Shown here piece after piece: positions 42,530 through 49,825 of a DNA stretch of 55,577 bases. Source of the DNA: Pseudomonadota bacterium (GTDB lineage: Bacteria; Pseudomonadota; Alphaproteobacteria; Sphingomonadales; Sphingomonadaceae); assembly GCA_023400405.1 (NCBI GenBank), contig JAEXFD010000060.1:1-55577 (forward strand), read 5' to 3'. Made by a program: the position numbers and the translations under genes. The stretch's first letter is position 1, and every line of letters starts with the position of its first letter. The notes below the pieces were generated by a model. The model was not told the DNA's origin and ran no database searches. It saw only the letters and a list, made by a program, of their open reading frames with translations.

Positions 42530-43884
42530 TACTTCCTCGCTTCCTTCCTGGCCTTCATCTTCTCGCGAAACTTCCGCGCCCAATCGGGAATCGCCCGCTG
42601 CTCGGCGCGGGTAATGCCCAGCGCTCCCGCCTCGACGTCGCGCGTCACCACCGAACCGGCGCCGACGATCGCGCCCTCGCCGATCGTCACCGGCGCGACC
42701 AGGGCGGAATTGCTGCCGATGAACGCGCCGGGGCCGATCACCGTCGGATATTTGAGGAAGCCGTCATAATTGCAGGTGATCGTGCCCGCGCCGATGTTCG
42801 CGCCCGGGCCCACCGTCGCATCGCCGAGATAGGTGAGGTGATTGGCCTTGGCGCCGGGGCCGATCACGGCCTTCTTGGTCTCGACGAAATTGCCGACCTT
42901 CGCACCCTGCTCCAGCCGCGTTCCCGGCCGCAGCCGGGCATAGGGGCCGACATCGACCCCGGCGAGGATCTCGGCGCCCTCGATATGACAAAAGGCGTGG
43001 ATGGCGACGCGATCGGCGATCGAGACGCCGGGGCCGAACACCACGTTGGGTTCGATCGTCACGTCGCGGCCAACCACCGTGTCGTGCGCGAACCACACCG
43101 TCTCCGGCGCGATCAGCGTCGCGCCGTCCGCCATGGCGCGGGCGCGGCGGCGCTGCTGCCATTCGAATTCGAGCCCGGCGAGCTCGGCGCGGCTGTTGAC
43201 GCCGGCGACTTCGATCGCATCGGTCTCGATCCCGACCGAGAAACGCCCCTCCTCGGCGGCGAGCTGGACGAGATCGGTGAGATAATATTCGCCCGCGGCA
43301 TTGTCGTTGCGGAGCTTGGCGAGCAGCCGGAACAGGTCGGCCGAGCGCACCGCCATCAGCCCCGAATTGCACAGGGTGACGGCGCGCTCCTCGGGCGTCG
43401 CATCCTTATATTCGACGATCTTTTCGAGCCGCCCGTCGGCGCCGACGATCACGCGGCCATAAGCGCCGGGATCGGCCGGGCGGAAGCCGAGCACCACGAC
43501 GCTGGGGCCGCCCGGCCCATGCAGCGCGTCGATCATCCGGCGCATCGTCTCGGTCGTGACGAGCGGCACGTCGCCATAGAGGATCAGCACGTCGCCCTGG
43601 AAGCCGGCGAGCGCCGCCTCCGCCATCCGCACGGCATGGCCGGTGCCGAGCTGCTCGGCCTGCTCCGCGGTCTCGACGCCGAGCGGATGGACCGCCGACT
43701 CGACCTGCTCGCGGCCCGCGCCAACCACGACGACTTCGCGTTCGGCGCCGAGCGCCTTCACGCTGTCGATCAGGTGGAGCAGCATCGGCCGGCCGGCGAT
43801 GGGATGAAGGACCTTGTGCAGGTCCGATTTCATCCGCGTGCCCTTGCCCGCGGCCAGGATGATCGCTGCGATCGGTGCCGTCAT
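42529..43884 (-). CDS. glmU: Bifunctional UDP-GlcNAc pyrophosphorylase / GlcN-1-P acetyltransferase
   Basis: 451 residues. N-terminal uridyltransferase: ILAAGKGTRMKSDLHKVLHP and LYGDVPLV. C-terminal left-handed beta-helix acetyltransferase (about 250-430): hexapeptide turns, GNFVETKKA, KANHLTYLGDA and GAGTITCNYDG. Completes UDP-GlcNAc synthesis from GlcN-1-P. CAGGAGG precedes the ATG. First gene of the unit leading to glmS. Confidence 0.97.
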   Translation of the reverse strand: MTAPIAAIILAAGKGTRMKSDLHKVLHPIAGRPMLLHLIDSVKALGAEREVVVVGAGREQVESAVHPLGVETAEQAEQLGTGHAVRMAEAALAGFQGDVLILYGDVPLVTTETMRRMIDALHGPGGPSVVVLGFRPADPGAYGRVIVGADGRLEKIVEYKDATPEERAVTLCNSGLMAVRSADLFRLLAKLRNDNAAGEYYLTDLVQLAAEEGRFSVGIETDAIEVAGVNSRAELAGLEFEWQQRRRARAMADGATLIAPETVWFAHDTVVGRDVTIEPNVVFGPGVSIADRVAIHAFCHIEGAEILAGVDVGPYARLRPGTRLEQGAKVGNFVETKKAVIGPGAKANHLTYLGDATVGPGANIGAGTITCNYDGFLKYPTVIGPGAFIGSNSALVAPVTIGEGAIVGAGSVVTRDVEAGALGITRAEQRAIPDWARKFREKMKARKEARK

Positions 43885-43954
43885 GTCGCCTCCTGGCCGC
43901 TCCCCTGCCACGGGACGCTTGCCAACGCCATAGCGATGCTGGCAGCGCGCGGCG

Positions 43955-44635
43955 ATGCAGGATTTTCCCTTCGATATCGTCGGCTTCGACCTGGACGGCA
44001 CGCTGCTCGACACGGCCGAAGACCTGGCCGCCGCGCTCAACCATGCGCTGGCGGGGCTGGGACGCCCCACGCTTCCCGTGGCGGCGGTGCGCGGGATGAT
44101 CGGGCGCGGTACGCGGCACATGCTCGACTTGGGGCTGGCGGCCACCGGCGGGAGCGATGCGGCGCTGCTGGAGGCTACCTACCCCGCCCTGCTCGACCAT
44201 TATGCCGCGCATATCGCCGTGCATTCGCGGCCCTATCCGGGGCTGGAAGACGCGCTGGAAGCACTGTCAGCGCGCGGCGTGGCGCTGGCGGTGGTGACCA
44301 ACAAGCTCGAGCGTCTGGCGGTGCAATTGCTCGACGAAACCGGGCTCGACCGCCATTTCTCGGTCGTGATCGGCGGCGATACGACGCCCGAGCCGAAGCC
44401 CTCGGGCACCCCGATCCGCGAGATGGTGCGGCGATGCGGCGGCGGACCGGGGGCGTTCGTCGGCGATTCGATCTACGACATCCTCGCGGCGCGCGATGCC
44501 GGCGTGCCGAGCGTGGCGGTGCGGTTCGGGTTCCTGGGCGACGATGCCGAGCCGTTGGAGGCAGACGCGACGATCGACGACTTTGCCGCCCTGGTGCCCA
44601 CGCTCGAATGGCTGGGGGTTCAGGCCGGGCGATAG
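43955..44635 (+). CDS. gph: HAD-family phosphoglycolate phosphatase
   Basis: 226 residues. HAD motifs: DLDGTLLDTAEDL (nucleophile Asp), VVTNK (motif II), the Lys in PEPKPSG and FVGDSIYDILAA. Gph removes 2-phosphoglycolate; other sugar phosphates are possible for this family. Divergent from glmU and overlapping the end of the opposite nucleotidyltransferase gene by 16 bases. Confidence 0.9.
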   Translation: MQDFPFDIVGFDLDGTLLDTAEDLAAALNHALAGLGRPTLPVAAVRGMIGRGTRHMLDLGLAATGGSDAALLEATYPALLDHYAAHIAVHSRPYPGLEDALEALSARGVALAVVTNKLERLAVQLLDETGLDRHFSVVIGGDTTPEPKPSGTPIREMVRRCGGGPGAFVGDSIYDILAARDAGVPSVAVRFGFLGDDAEPLEADATIDDFAALVPTLEWLGVQAGR

Positions 44636-45663
44636 CCCTTGCGATATTTGGTCCAGAGGTGCCGGGCGAGCATCAGCGGCGGCATCCGCAGCCAATGGCC
44701 GCGCAGATAGAAGCCGAAGCGCAGCAGCTTGCGGCTCGGCCGGCCCCAGCCGTCGCGCGCGGTGAGACGGCGGAGGAAAAGGCGATCACTTGGCCTTGGC
44801 GCCAGCGAGACGGTGATCGGCGCGCGATAGCTTTTGACCGTGGTGCCGTACACGCGCCCCGCAAGCCGCAGCGCGCGAACGACGGCGGGCAACAGGCCGT
44901 GACCCACGCTCTCCTCATAGAGGCTCAGGCAGAAATCCGGATCGCGCTCGCTAAACTCGCGGCAGAGGCGATCGATATCCCAAAGGTTGCGCAGGCCGCC
45001 GGCCAGATCGCCGTCCGCGAGCAGATGCGCCGCCGCGTGGATGACCATGTCCTCGGGCGAAAGCGTGTTGAGGCCGTTGCCCAGCGCCACGCTTCCGGCG
45101 ATCAGCGCCCCGGCGTCGGGACACACGCGCGCGGTGAGCGGCAGGATGGTGTGGTGGACGTCGATCATCCGATCGCGCTCGCGATGGATCAGCGGCGGCA
45201 GCTCGTGCATCCAGCGGCGATAGTAAGCGTCGTCATAGGGGTCGGGCTTGACCCATTCCCAGCCCGCGCCGAGCAGCGCCGCCTCGACGTCACCGATCCG
45301 CGCCCGCGGAACGAGGATGTCGAGATCGCCGATCGAGCGCCCCACGCCGGCCTCCAAGCCCGCGGCGACGAAGGCGGTGCCCTTGAGCAGCACCACCGGC
45401 ACATCCAGTGGGGCAAGCACGCGGCGGGCCATCTCGGCCTCCCACAGCGCCGCCACTCGCCCCTGCTCGGCCGAAGCGATGGCGTCATCGACGAGCCGCT
45501 GCACCAGCTCGGGCAAGGCGAGGCCGTTCAGCCGATGCGCGAGCGTGCCGACGAGCTGCTCGGCGCGGGCGACCGCGAATAGCTCGGTCCATTCGCGCGA
45601 GCTGAAGCCCAGCGCGGACTCCGGCGCGCGCAGGACATGGACCAGGCGCCAGCCGGGGTTCAT
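44620..45663 (-). CDS. Nucleotidyltransferase-family protein of the HPr-rel-A cassette
   Basis: 347 residues. Resembles the uncharacterised nucleotidyltransferase family. The active-site pattern is GRSIGDLDILVPR (Asp113, Asp115) with a later Asp in RMIDVHHTILP (about 168). A HAAAHLLADGD segment follows. A basic C-terminus ends KYRKGYRPA. Such folds add a nucleotide to a substrate (protein, sugar or small molecule). It overlaps the HprK-related kinase by 4 bases and is the last gene of a coupled three-gene unit. Confidence 0.85.
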   Translation of the reverse strand: MNPGWRLVHVLRAPESALGFSSREWTELFAVARAEQLVGTLAHRLNGLALPELVQRLVDDAIASAEQGRVAALWEAEMARRVLAPLDVPVVLLKGTAFVAAGLEAGVGRSIGDLDILVPRARIGDVEAALLGAGWEWVKPDPYDDAYYRRWMHELPPLIHRERDRMIDVHHTILPLTARVCPDAGALIAGSVALGNGLNTLSPEDMVIHAAAHLLADGDLAGGLRNLWDIDRLCREFSERDPDFCLSLYEESVGHGLLPAVVRALRLAGRVYGTTVKSYRAPITVSLAPRPSDRLFLRRLTARDGWGRPSRKLLRFGFYLRGHWLRMPPLMLARHLWTKYRKGYRPA

Positions 45664-46505
45664 GCCAGCGCCTCGACCATCGCGAGCGCGGTTTCGGTAT
45701 CCGGATAGTCGATCGCCCGCGCCGGCACCGCGCCGACCAGCCGGGTCAGCGCCTCGAAGCCGCGCTCGCCCAGCGCGACATAGTTGGTCGAGGCCTGGGT
45801 GAGCCGCACGAACGCCTCGCTCGGGGGGACGGGTCGCTCCGCCGCGTCGAAGCCGAAGCGAGGGAAGAGGATCAGCGCGGGCTCCGCCGGCGTATCCATC
45901 GCCGCGACTGCGCGGGCATCGGGGACGAGGTGGCGCAGCGCTCCCTTGGGCGTGCCGTCGAGCCGCGGCCCGAAGCGCGCGCCCGGCAACGCCGCCTCGA
46001 CCACGGAAATCGCTTCGTTCTTCAGGCTCACCAGCCGCGGAAAGCCGTGCGCGAGGCCGGTCACGGGATCGATCAGCACGAATTCGTCGCCCATCAGCCG
46101 CCAGCCCCGGGCCATCAGCAGCGCGGCGAGCGTCGACTTGCCCGCCCCCGAAATGCCGGTCATCAACACCGCGCGCCCGTCCCGCTCGGCCGACGAGGCG
46201 TGGAGCAGCAGGTAGCGGCGCTGGCCGAGCGCCATTTGCAGGTTCATCCCCATCTCGGCGGCGAGCAAGCCCTGGGCGAGCGGCAGCGGCGCCGCGTCAG
46301 GGATCACGAAGTCGCCGCCGATGTGTACCGAGGGGCGCAGCACGCGGCGCCAAGGCCGCGCGGCGAAGAGGTGGACGTTGAAATCGGGAATCTCGGCCTG
46401 CGGATAGGCCGAATAGAGCGTCTCGATCGCCGCGATCGGCGCACGCCAGTCGCTGCCGATGCGGAAACCCACCGGCCCGATCCGCAGATGCGCGACATGC
46501 CTCAT
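45660..46505 (-). CDS. HprK-related kinase A
   Basis: 281 residues. The Walker A motif GISGAGKST (117-125, Lys123) and the acidic LMGDEFVLID (Asp140) are those of HprK-type kinases, with a distinct N-terminal region and no HPr gene nearby. NCBI recognises such proteins as 'HprK-related kinase A', found with PqqD-like partners and of unknown role. It would phosphorylate a peptide or small molecule. Overlaps both neighbours by 4 bases. Confidence 0.88.
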   Translation of the reverse strand: MRHVAHLRIGPVGFRIGSDWRAPIAAIETLYSAYPQAEIPDFNVHLFAARPWRRVLRPSVHIGGDFVIPDAAPLPLAQGLLAAEMGMNLQMALGQRRYLLLHASSAERDGRAVLMTGISGAGKSTLAALLMARGWRLMGDEFVLIDPVTGLAHGFPRLVSLKNEAISVVEAALPGARFGPRLDGTPKGALRHLVPDARAVAAMDTPAEPALILFPRFGFDAAERPVPPSEAFVRLTQASTNYVALGERGFEALTRLVGAVPARAIDYPDTETALAMVEALA

Positions 46506-46771
46506 TGCCGCTCGACCAGCCCCGCATCGACCAGCTCTTCGAGCCGCGCGGCGAGTGCGGCCGGATCGGCATCGACCAGCTCATAGCGCTCGGCGAGGCG
46601 CGCGAGCAGCTCTGGCGCCGTCAGAGCTTCCGCGCCGAGCACGTCGATCATCTCCGGCACCGGCGCATCGACGACATGGGTGATCCCCGAAGCGCGGTGG
46701 TAGATTAGGGTCAGCGCATCGAGCGGCACGATGCGCAGGGTCTCGGGCGCGGCGGCGCGGTATCGAGTCAT
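46502..46771 (-). CDS. HPr-rel-A system PqqD-family peptide chaperone
   Basis: 89 residues with a winged-helix, PqqD-like pattern: ALTLIYHRASGITHVVDAPV, then LTAPELLARLAERYELV and LEELVDAGLVERQ. In RiPP pathways PqqD domains hold the leader of a precursor peptide. No ribosome site precedes the ATG: the left arm of a large palindrome abuts it. So expression may depend on that element. The kinase follows with a 4-base overlap. Confidence 0.82.
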   Translation of the reverse strand: MTRYRAAAPETLRIVPLDALTLIYHRASGITHVVDAPVPEMIDVLGAEALTAPELLARLAERYELVDADPAALAARLEELVDAGLVERQ

Positions 46772-46999
46772 TTTGATTCACGCGAAGGCGCGAAGACGCG
46801 AAGAAGTAGAGAGTTCGCGCAGAGGCGCAGAGGCGCGGAGAAAGAGCCAGCGGCGCCCTCAAACGCCGCGACAGCGGCAGGACATGTTCCGCCGCGGGAA
46901 TAAAATGCGCCGCTGGCGCGACGGAAAGCAGCCTCTGCGCCTCTGCGCCTCTGCGCGAACAAGCCCTTCGCGTCTTCGCGCCTTCGCGTGAAAAAAATG
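46765..46999. repeat. Nested ~235-base palindromic element
   Basis: The left arm (about 46765-46838) contains CACGCGAAGGCGCGAAGACG and GTTCGCGCAGAGGCGCAGAG. The right arm (about 46926-46999) is its reverse complement with few differences. Inside lie GCCAGCGGCGC (46846-46856) and its exact inverse GCGCCGCTGGC (46907-46917). The tandem GCGCAGAG units add further repetition. No ORF with a ribosome site is inside. A MITE-like or structured-RNA element inserted before the PqqD-like gene. Confidence 0.85.
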
Positions 47000-47020
47000 A
47001 AGGACAGGGGCCGTCGAACG

Positions 47021-47046
47021 AGATCCCGGCTTTCGCCGGGATGACG
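47021..47046. repeat. REP-like palindrome (GATCCCGGC form)
   Basis: GAGATCCCGGCTTTCGCCGG followed by GATGACG: same frame as the ATGCCAGC family (GAGAT-hairpin-ATGACG) with altered stem bases that stay complementary. Compensatory change supports selection on the hairpin. Confidence 0.8.
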
Positions 47047-47069
47047 GAAAAGGCGTGAGACCACGGCGC

Positions 47070-47459
47070 TCAGCCGCGCGGCATCTGCAGCGAGGCGAAG
47101 CAGGTGAAGCCGCTGGTGCCCGATTGCAGGCGGCGGATGTAATTGGTGTAGGCGCGGCTGCGCTCGTAATCGGTGCCCGGCAGCTGTCCGCCGGCGAGCG
47201 CGCGCTTCACGTCCTCCGCCTTGTAAGACACGCCGGGCGGCGGATAGGCGCCGGCCGTGCCGGCAGGCACGACGCTGCCGTCCGCCGCGATGTAATTGCC
47301 CGCGCGGCCCGCATCGGGGACCGGAATCTCGCAGTTCATCACCGAGGCGCTGGTCTGCGCGAGCGCCGGGCGGATCGAGACGATCGCCGAAGCGCCCGCC
47401 GCGCCGAGCATCAGCGCACGCCGCCGCGTCGCCTGCGGTCCCTGGGTTTCGTCAGCCAT
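47070..47459 (-). CDS. Tat-signal hypothetical protein next to the HPr-rel-A cassette
   Basis: 129 residues. The N-terminus has TRRRALMLGAAGASAIV, a twin-arginine-type signal, then a cleavage-like ALAQ. The mature part has two Cys (VMNCEIPVPDAGRAGNY and SGFTCFASLQ), a Pro/Gly-rich centre and NYIRRLQSG. AAGG precedes the ATG at 47459. Same direction as the cassette, ahead of it. I do not recognise a catalytic family; it could be the substrate or scaffold of the cassette. Confidence 0.75.
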   Translation of the reverse strand: MADETQGPQATRRRALMLGAAGASAIVSIRPALAQTSASVMNCEIPVPDAGRAGNYIAADGSVVPAGTAGAYPPPGVSYKAEDVKRALAGGQLPGTDYERSRAYTNYIRRLQSGTSGFTCFASLQMPRG

Positions 47460-47521
47460 AGTCCCTTGTCTTGCGCCCGAACCCCTTTCGCAATCGCAAA
47501 TCGTGGTTACAAAGGCGCCGA

Positions 47522-48724
47522 ATGCCGTCTTCTGCCCCAATTAGAGGCTTGTTCGCCTTTGGAATCGTCGCTGCCGGCGCCGTGGCGGGACTGTTGTTGG
47601 GCGGCGACGTGCAGGTCGTGCTGGTGACGCTGGTCTGCTCGGTCGCCGCGGTGCTGCTCGCGCTGTCCCACGGCGAAGCGGCGGACGAGCCGATCGCCCC
47701 GGTCGCGCAGGCCGGCGAAATCGACGCCGCCGAGCTGATCGACGCGATCGCCGAACCGGTGCTGCTGATCGCCGACAGCCGCGTGACCGCCGCCAATGCC
47801 CCGGCGCTGACGCTGCTCGGCCAGCATATCCTGGGCGAGGACGTGCGCGTCGCGATCCGCCACCCCGCCGCCGCCGAGCGACTGATGAACCCGGGCGATG
47901 GGGGCCCGGAAGCGCCGATCCACCTGGTCGGGCTCGGCACGCGCGACCAGCGCTGGGAAATGCGCGTGAAGGCGCTCGCCGACGGCCGCAGCATCGTCCA
48001 TCTGATCGATCGCACCGGCAGCTATGCCACCGAGCGGATCCGCGTCGATTTCGTCGCCAATGCCAGCCACGAGCTGCGCACGCCGCTCGCCTCGCTGCTC
48101 GGCTATGTCGAGACGCTGGAGGACGAGGCCGGCGAGGACCCGAAGATCCGGTCGAGGTTCCTCAAGATCATGCACGACGAGGCACGGCGGATGCAGCGGC
48201 TGATCGACGATCTGATCTCGCTGAGCCGGATCGAGGCCGAGAAATATCGCGCGCCGGACGATCCGGTGGCGCTCGACGAACTGATCGAGGAAGTCTCGCT
48301 CGAGCTCTCCGGCGTCAAGCGCGCCGCCGACATCGTCACCGAGATCGGCGACGTGCCCCCGGTGCGCGGCGATCCCGCCCAGCTCAGCCAGCTGCTCCAC
48401 AACGTCATCGGCAATGCGATGAAATATGGGCGCGAGGGCACGCCGGTGCTCGTCAGCATCGCGCGCGAGGGCGAGACGATGGTTCGGGTGACCGTCACCG
48501 ACCAGGGCGAAGGCATTCCGCCCGAGCACCTGCCGCGGCTGACCGAGCGCTTCTACCGCGTCGATTCGGGCCGCAGCCGCAGCCTGGGCGGCACCGGGCT
48601 CGGCCTCTCGATCGTCAAGCACATCGTCGAGCGCCATCGTGGCCGGCTCGACATCGCCAGCACCGTCGGCAAGGGAACCCGCGTGACCATGCTGCTGCCC
48701 GCCCAGACTGTCATAAAGCCGTAA
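47522..48724 (+). CDS. phoR: Phosphate regulon sensor kinase PhoR
   Basis: 400 residues. Two close membrane helices (about 8-45), a PAS-like region (IDAIAEPVLLIADSRVT), and HisKA with FVANASHELRTPLASLLGY. HATPase: NVIGNAMKYG, DQGEGIPP and GGTGLGLSIVKH. With PhoB and PstSCAB-PhoU it senses low phosphate. It starts at ATG 47522, 62 bases from the divergent Tat-signal gene. The PHO box of the next genes overlaps its stop. Confidence 0.95.
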   Translation: MPSSAPIRGLFAFGIVAAGAVAGLLLGGDVQVVLVTLVCSVAAVLLALSHGEAADEPIAPVAQAGEIDAAELIDAIAEPVLLIADSRVTAANAPALTLLGQHILGEDVRVAIRHPAAAERLMNPGDGGPEAPIHLVGLGTRDQRWEMRVKALADGRSIVHLIDRTGSYATERIRVDFVANASHELRTPLASLLGYVETLEDEAGEDPKIRSRFLKIMHDEARRMQRLIDDLISLSRIEAEKYRAPDDPVALDELIEEVSLELSGVKRAADIVTEIGDVPPVRGDPAQLSQLLHNVIGNAMKYGREGTPVLVSIAREGETMVRVTVTDQGEGIPPEHLPRLTERFYRVDSGRSRSLGGTGLGLSIVKHIVERHRGRLDIASTVGKGTRVTMLLPAQTVIKP

Positions 48725-48725
48725 C
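48708..48725 (+). promoter_or_regulatory. PHO box for the pst operon, inside the end of phoR
   Basis: CTGTCAT (48708-48714), four bases and CCGTAAC (48719-48725) match the PhoB-box layout of 7-base half-sites spaced by 4 (consensus CTGTCAT twice). The first half is perfect and the second keeps 4 of 7. It overlaps the phoR stop codon and lies 71 bases before the pstS start. Confidence 0.65.
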
Positions 48726-48796
48726 GCTACTGCAAGAGAGCGCCCGGGGATGCAGGCGATTCCCGTCGCGCACGCCCCTCCCGCAGGAGAAGCGCG

Positions 48797-49825
48797 ATTT
48801 TCGTCAGGCTGGCATTGTTGGCGACTGCGCTGGCGCTGACCGGCTGCGACGCAAACAAGGCGCGCGAAATCCGCGTGGTCGGCTCGTCGACCGTCTATCC
48901 CTTCACCACCGCCGTCGCGGAAGCCTTTGTCAACCAAGGCAACGGCCACCGCGCGCCGGTGGTCGAATCGATCGGCTCGGGCGCCGGGCTCCAGCGCTTC
49001 TGCGAAGGGGTGGGCTGGCAATTCCCCGACATCGCCAATGCCTCGCGCCGGATCAAGAAATCCGAATATGACAATTGCCAGGCGCACCAGGTGGGCCCGA
49101 TCCTCGAAATCCAGATCGGCGTCGACGGCGTCGCGCTGGCGGAGGCGAACAACGGCCCCAAGCTCGCACTGAGCAAGAAGGACCTCTATCTCGCGCTCGG
49201 CGCCAATCCGTTCGGGAGGCCCAATCGCGCGCGGACCTGGCGCGACGTCAATCCGGCGCTGCCGGCGATCCCGATCCAGGTGATGGGCCCACCTTCGACC
49301 AGCGGCACCCGCGACGCGTTCGTCGAACTGATCCTCGAACCTGGCTGCGCCGAGGCCGACCCCCAGGCCAAGCCGCTCAAGGCCGCGAAGGACAGCCGTC
49401 CCTATGACCAGCGGTGCAAACGCATCCGCGACGACGGGCCCTATATCGACAAGGGCGAGAACGACAATCTGATCGTCCAGGGCCTGGCCCAGAATCCCAA
49501 TGCGCTCGGCATCTTCGGCTATTCCTATCTCGAGGAGAATCTCGATCGGCTGCACGGCGTGCCGATCGAGGGGATCGTGCCGACCTATGACGCGATCGCA
49601 TCGGGCAAATACCCCGGCGCGCGGCCGCTGTTCCTCTACGTCAAGACGCGCCATCTGCGCGCGGTGCCGGGGCTCAGCGACTTCCTGGCGCTCTATGCGA
49701 CGATGTGGGGCCCCGGCGGCAAGCTCGCCAAGCGCGGGCTGATCGCCGCCACGCCCGAAATCCGCGCCCATTCGCTCGACATCATCCAGCGCCGGATCGC
49801 GCTCGATCCGGCCGGGCTGCACTGA
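48797..49825 (+). CDS. pstS: Phosphate ABC transporter substrate-binding lipoprotein PstS
   Basis: About 342 residues. Binds phosphate for PstCAB. Mature motifs: VVGSSTVYPFTTAVAE, ESIGSGAGLQRFC, DIANASRRI and PPSTSGTRDAFVE. The lipobox is ALALTGC. The start is unusual: the first conventional codon, TTG 48815, leaves only 10 residues before Cys, with no positive charge. ATT at 48797, 7 bases after GGAG, yields a normal signal peptide (FVRLALLATALALTGC). I therefore favour ATT. Stop overlaps the pstC start. Confidence 0.9.
   Translation: MFVRLALLATALALTGCDANKAREIRVVGSSTVYPFTTAVAEAFVNQGNGHRAPVVESIGSGAGLQRFCEGVGWQFPDIANASRRIKKSEYDNCQAHQVGPILEIQIGVDGVALAEANNGPKLALSKKDLYLALGANPFGRPNRARTWRDVNPALPAIPIQVMGPPSTSGTRDAFVELILEPGCAEADPQAKPLKAAKDSRPYDQRCKRIRDDGPYIDKGENDNLIVQGLAQNPNALGIFGYSYLEENLDRLHGVPIEGIVPTYDAIASGKYPGARPLFLYVKTRHLRAVPGLSDFLALYATMWGPGGKLAKRGLIAATPEIRAHSLDIIQRRIALDPAGLH

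Noticed and set aside
42838..45582. 914-codon plus-strand frame over glmU, gph and the nucleotidyltransferase
   Set aside because: It spans three recognisable genes in other frames and has no coherent domain.
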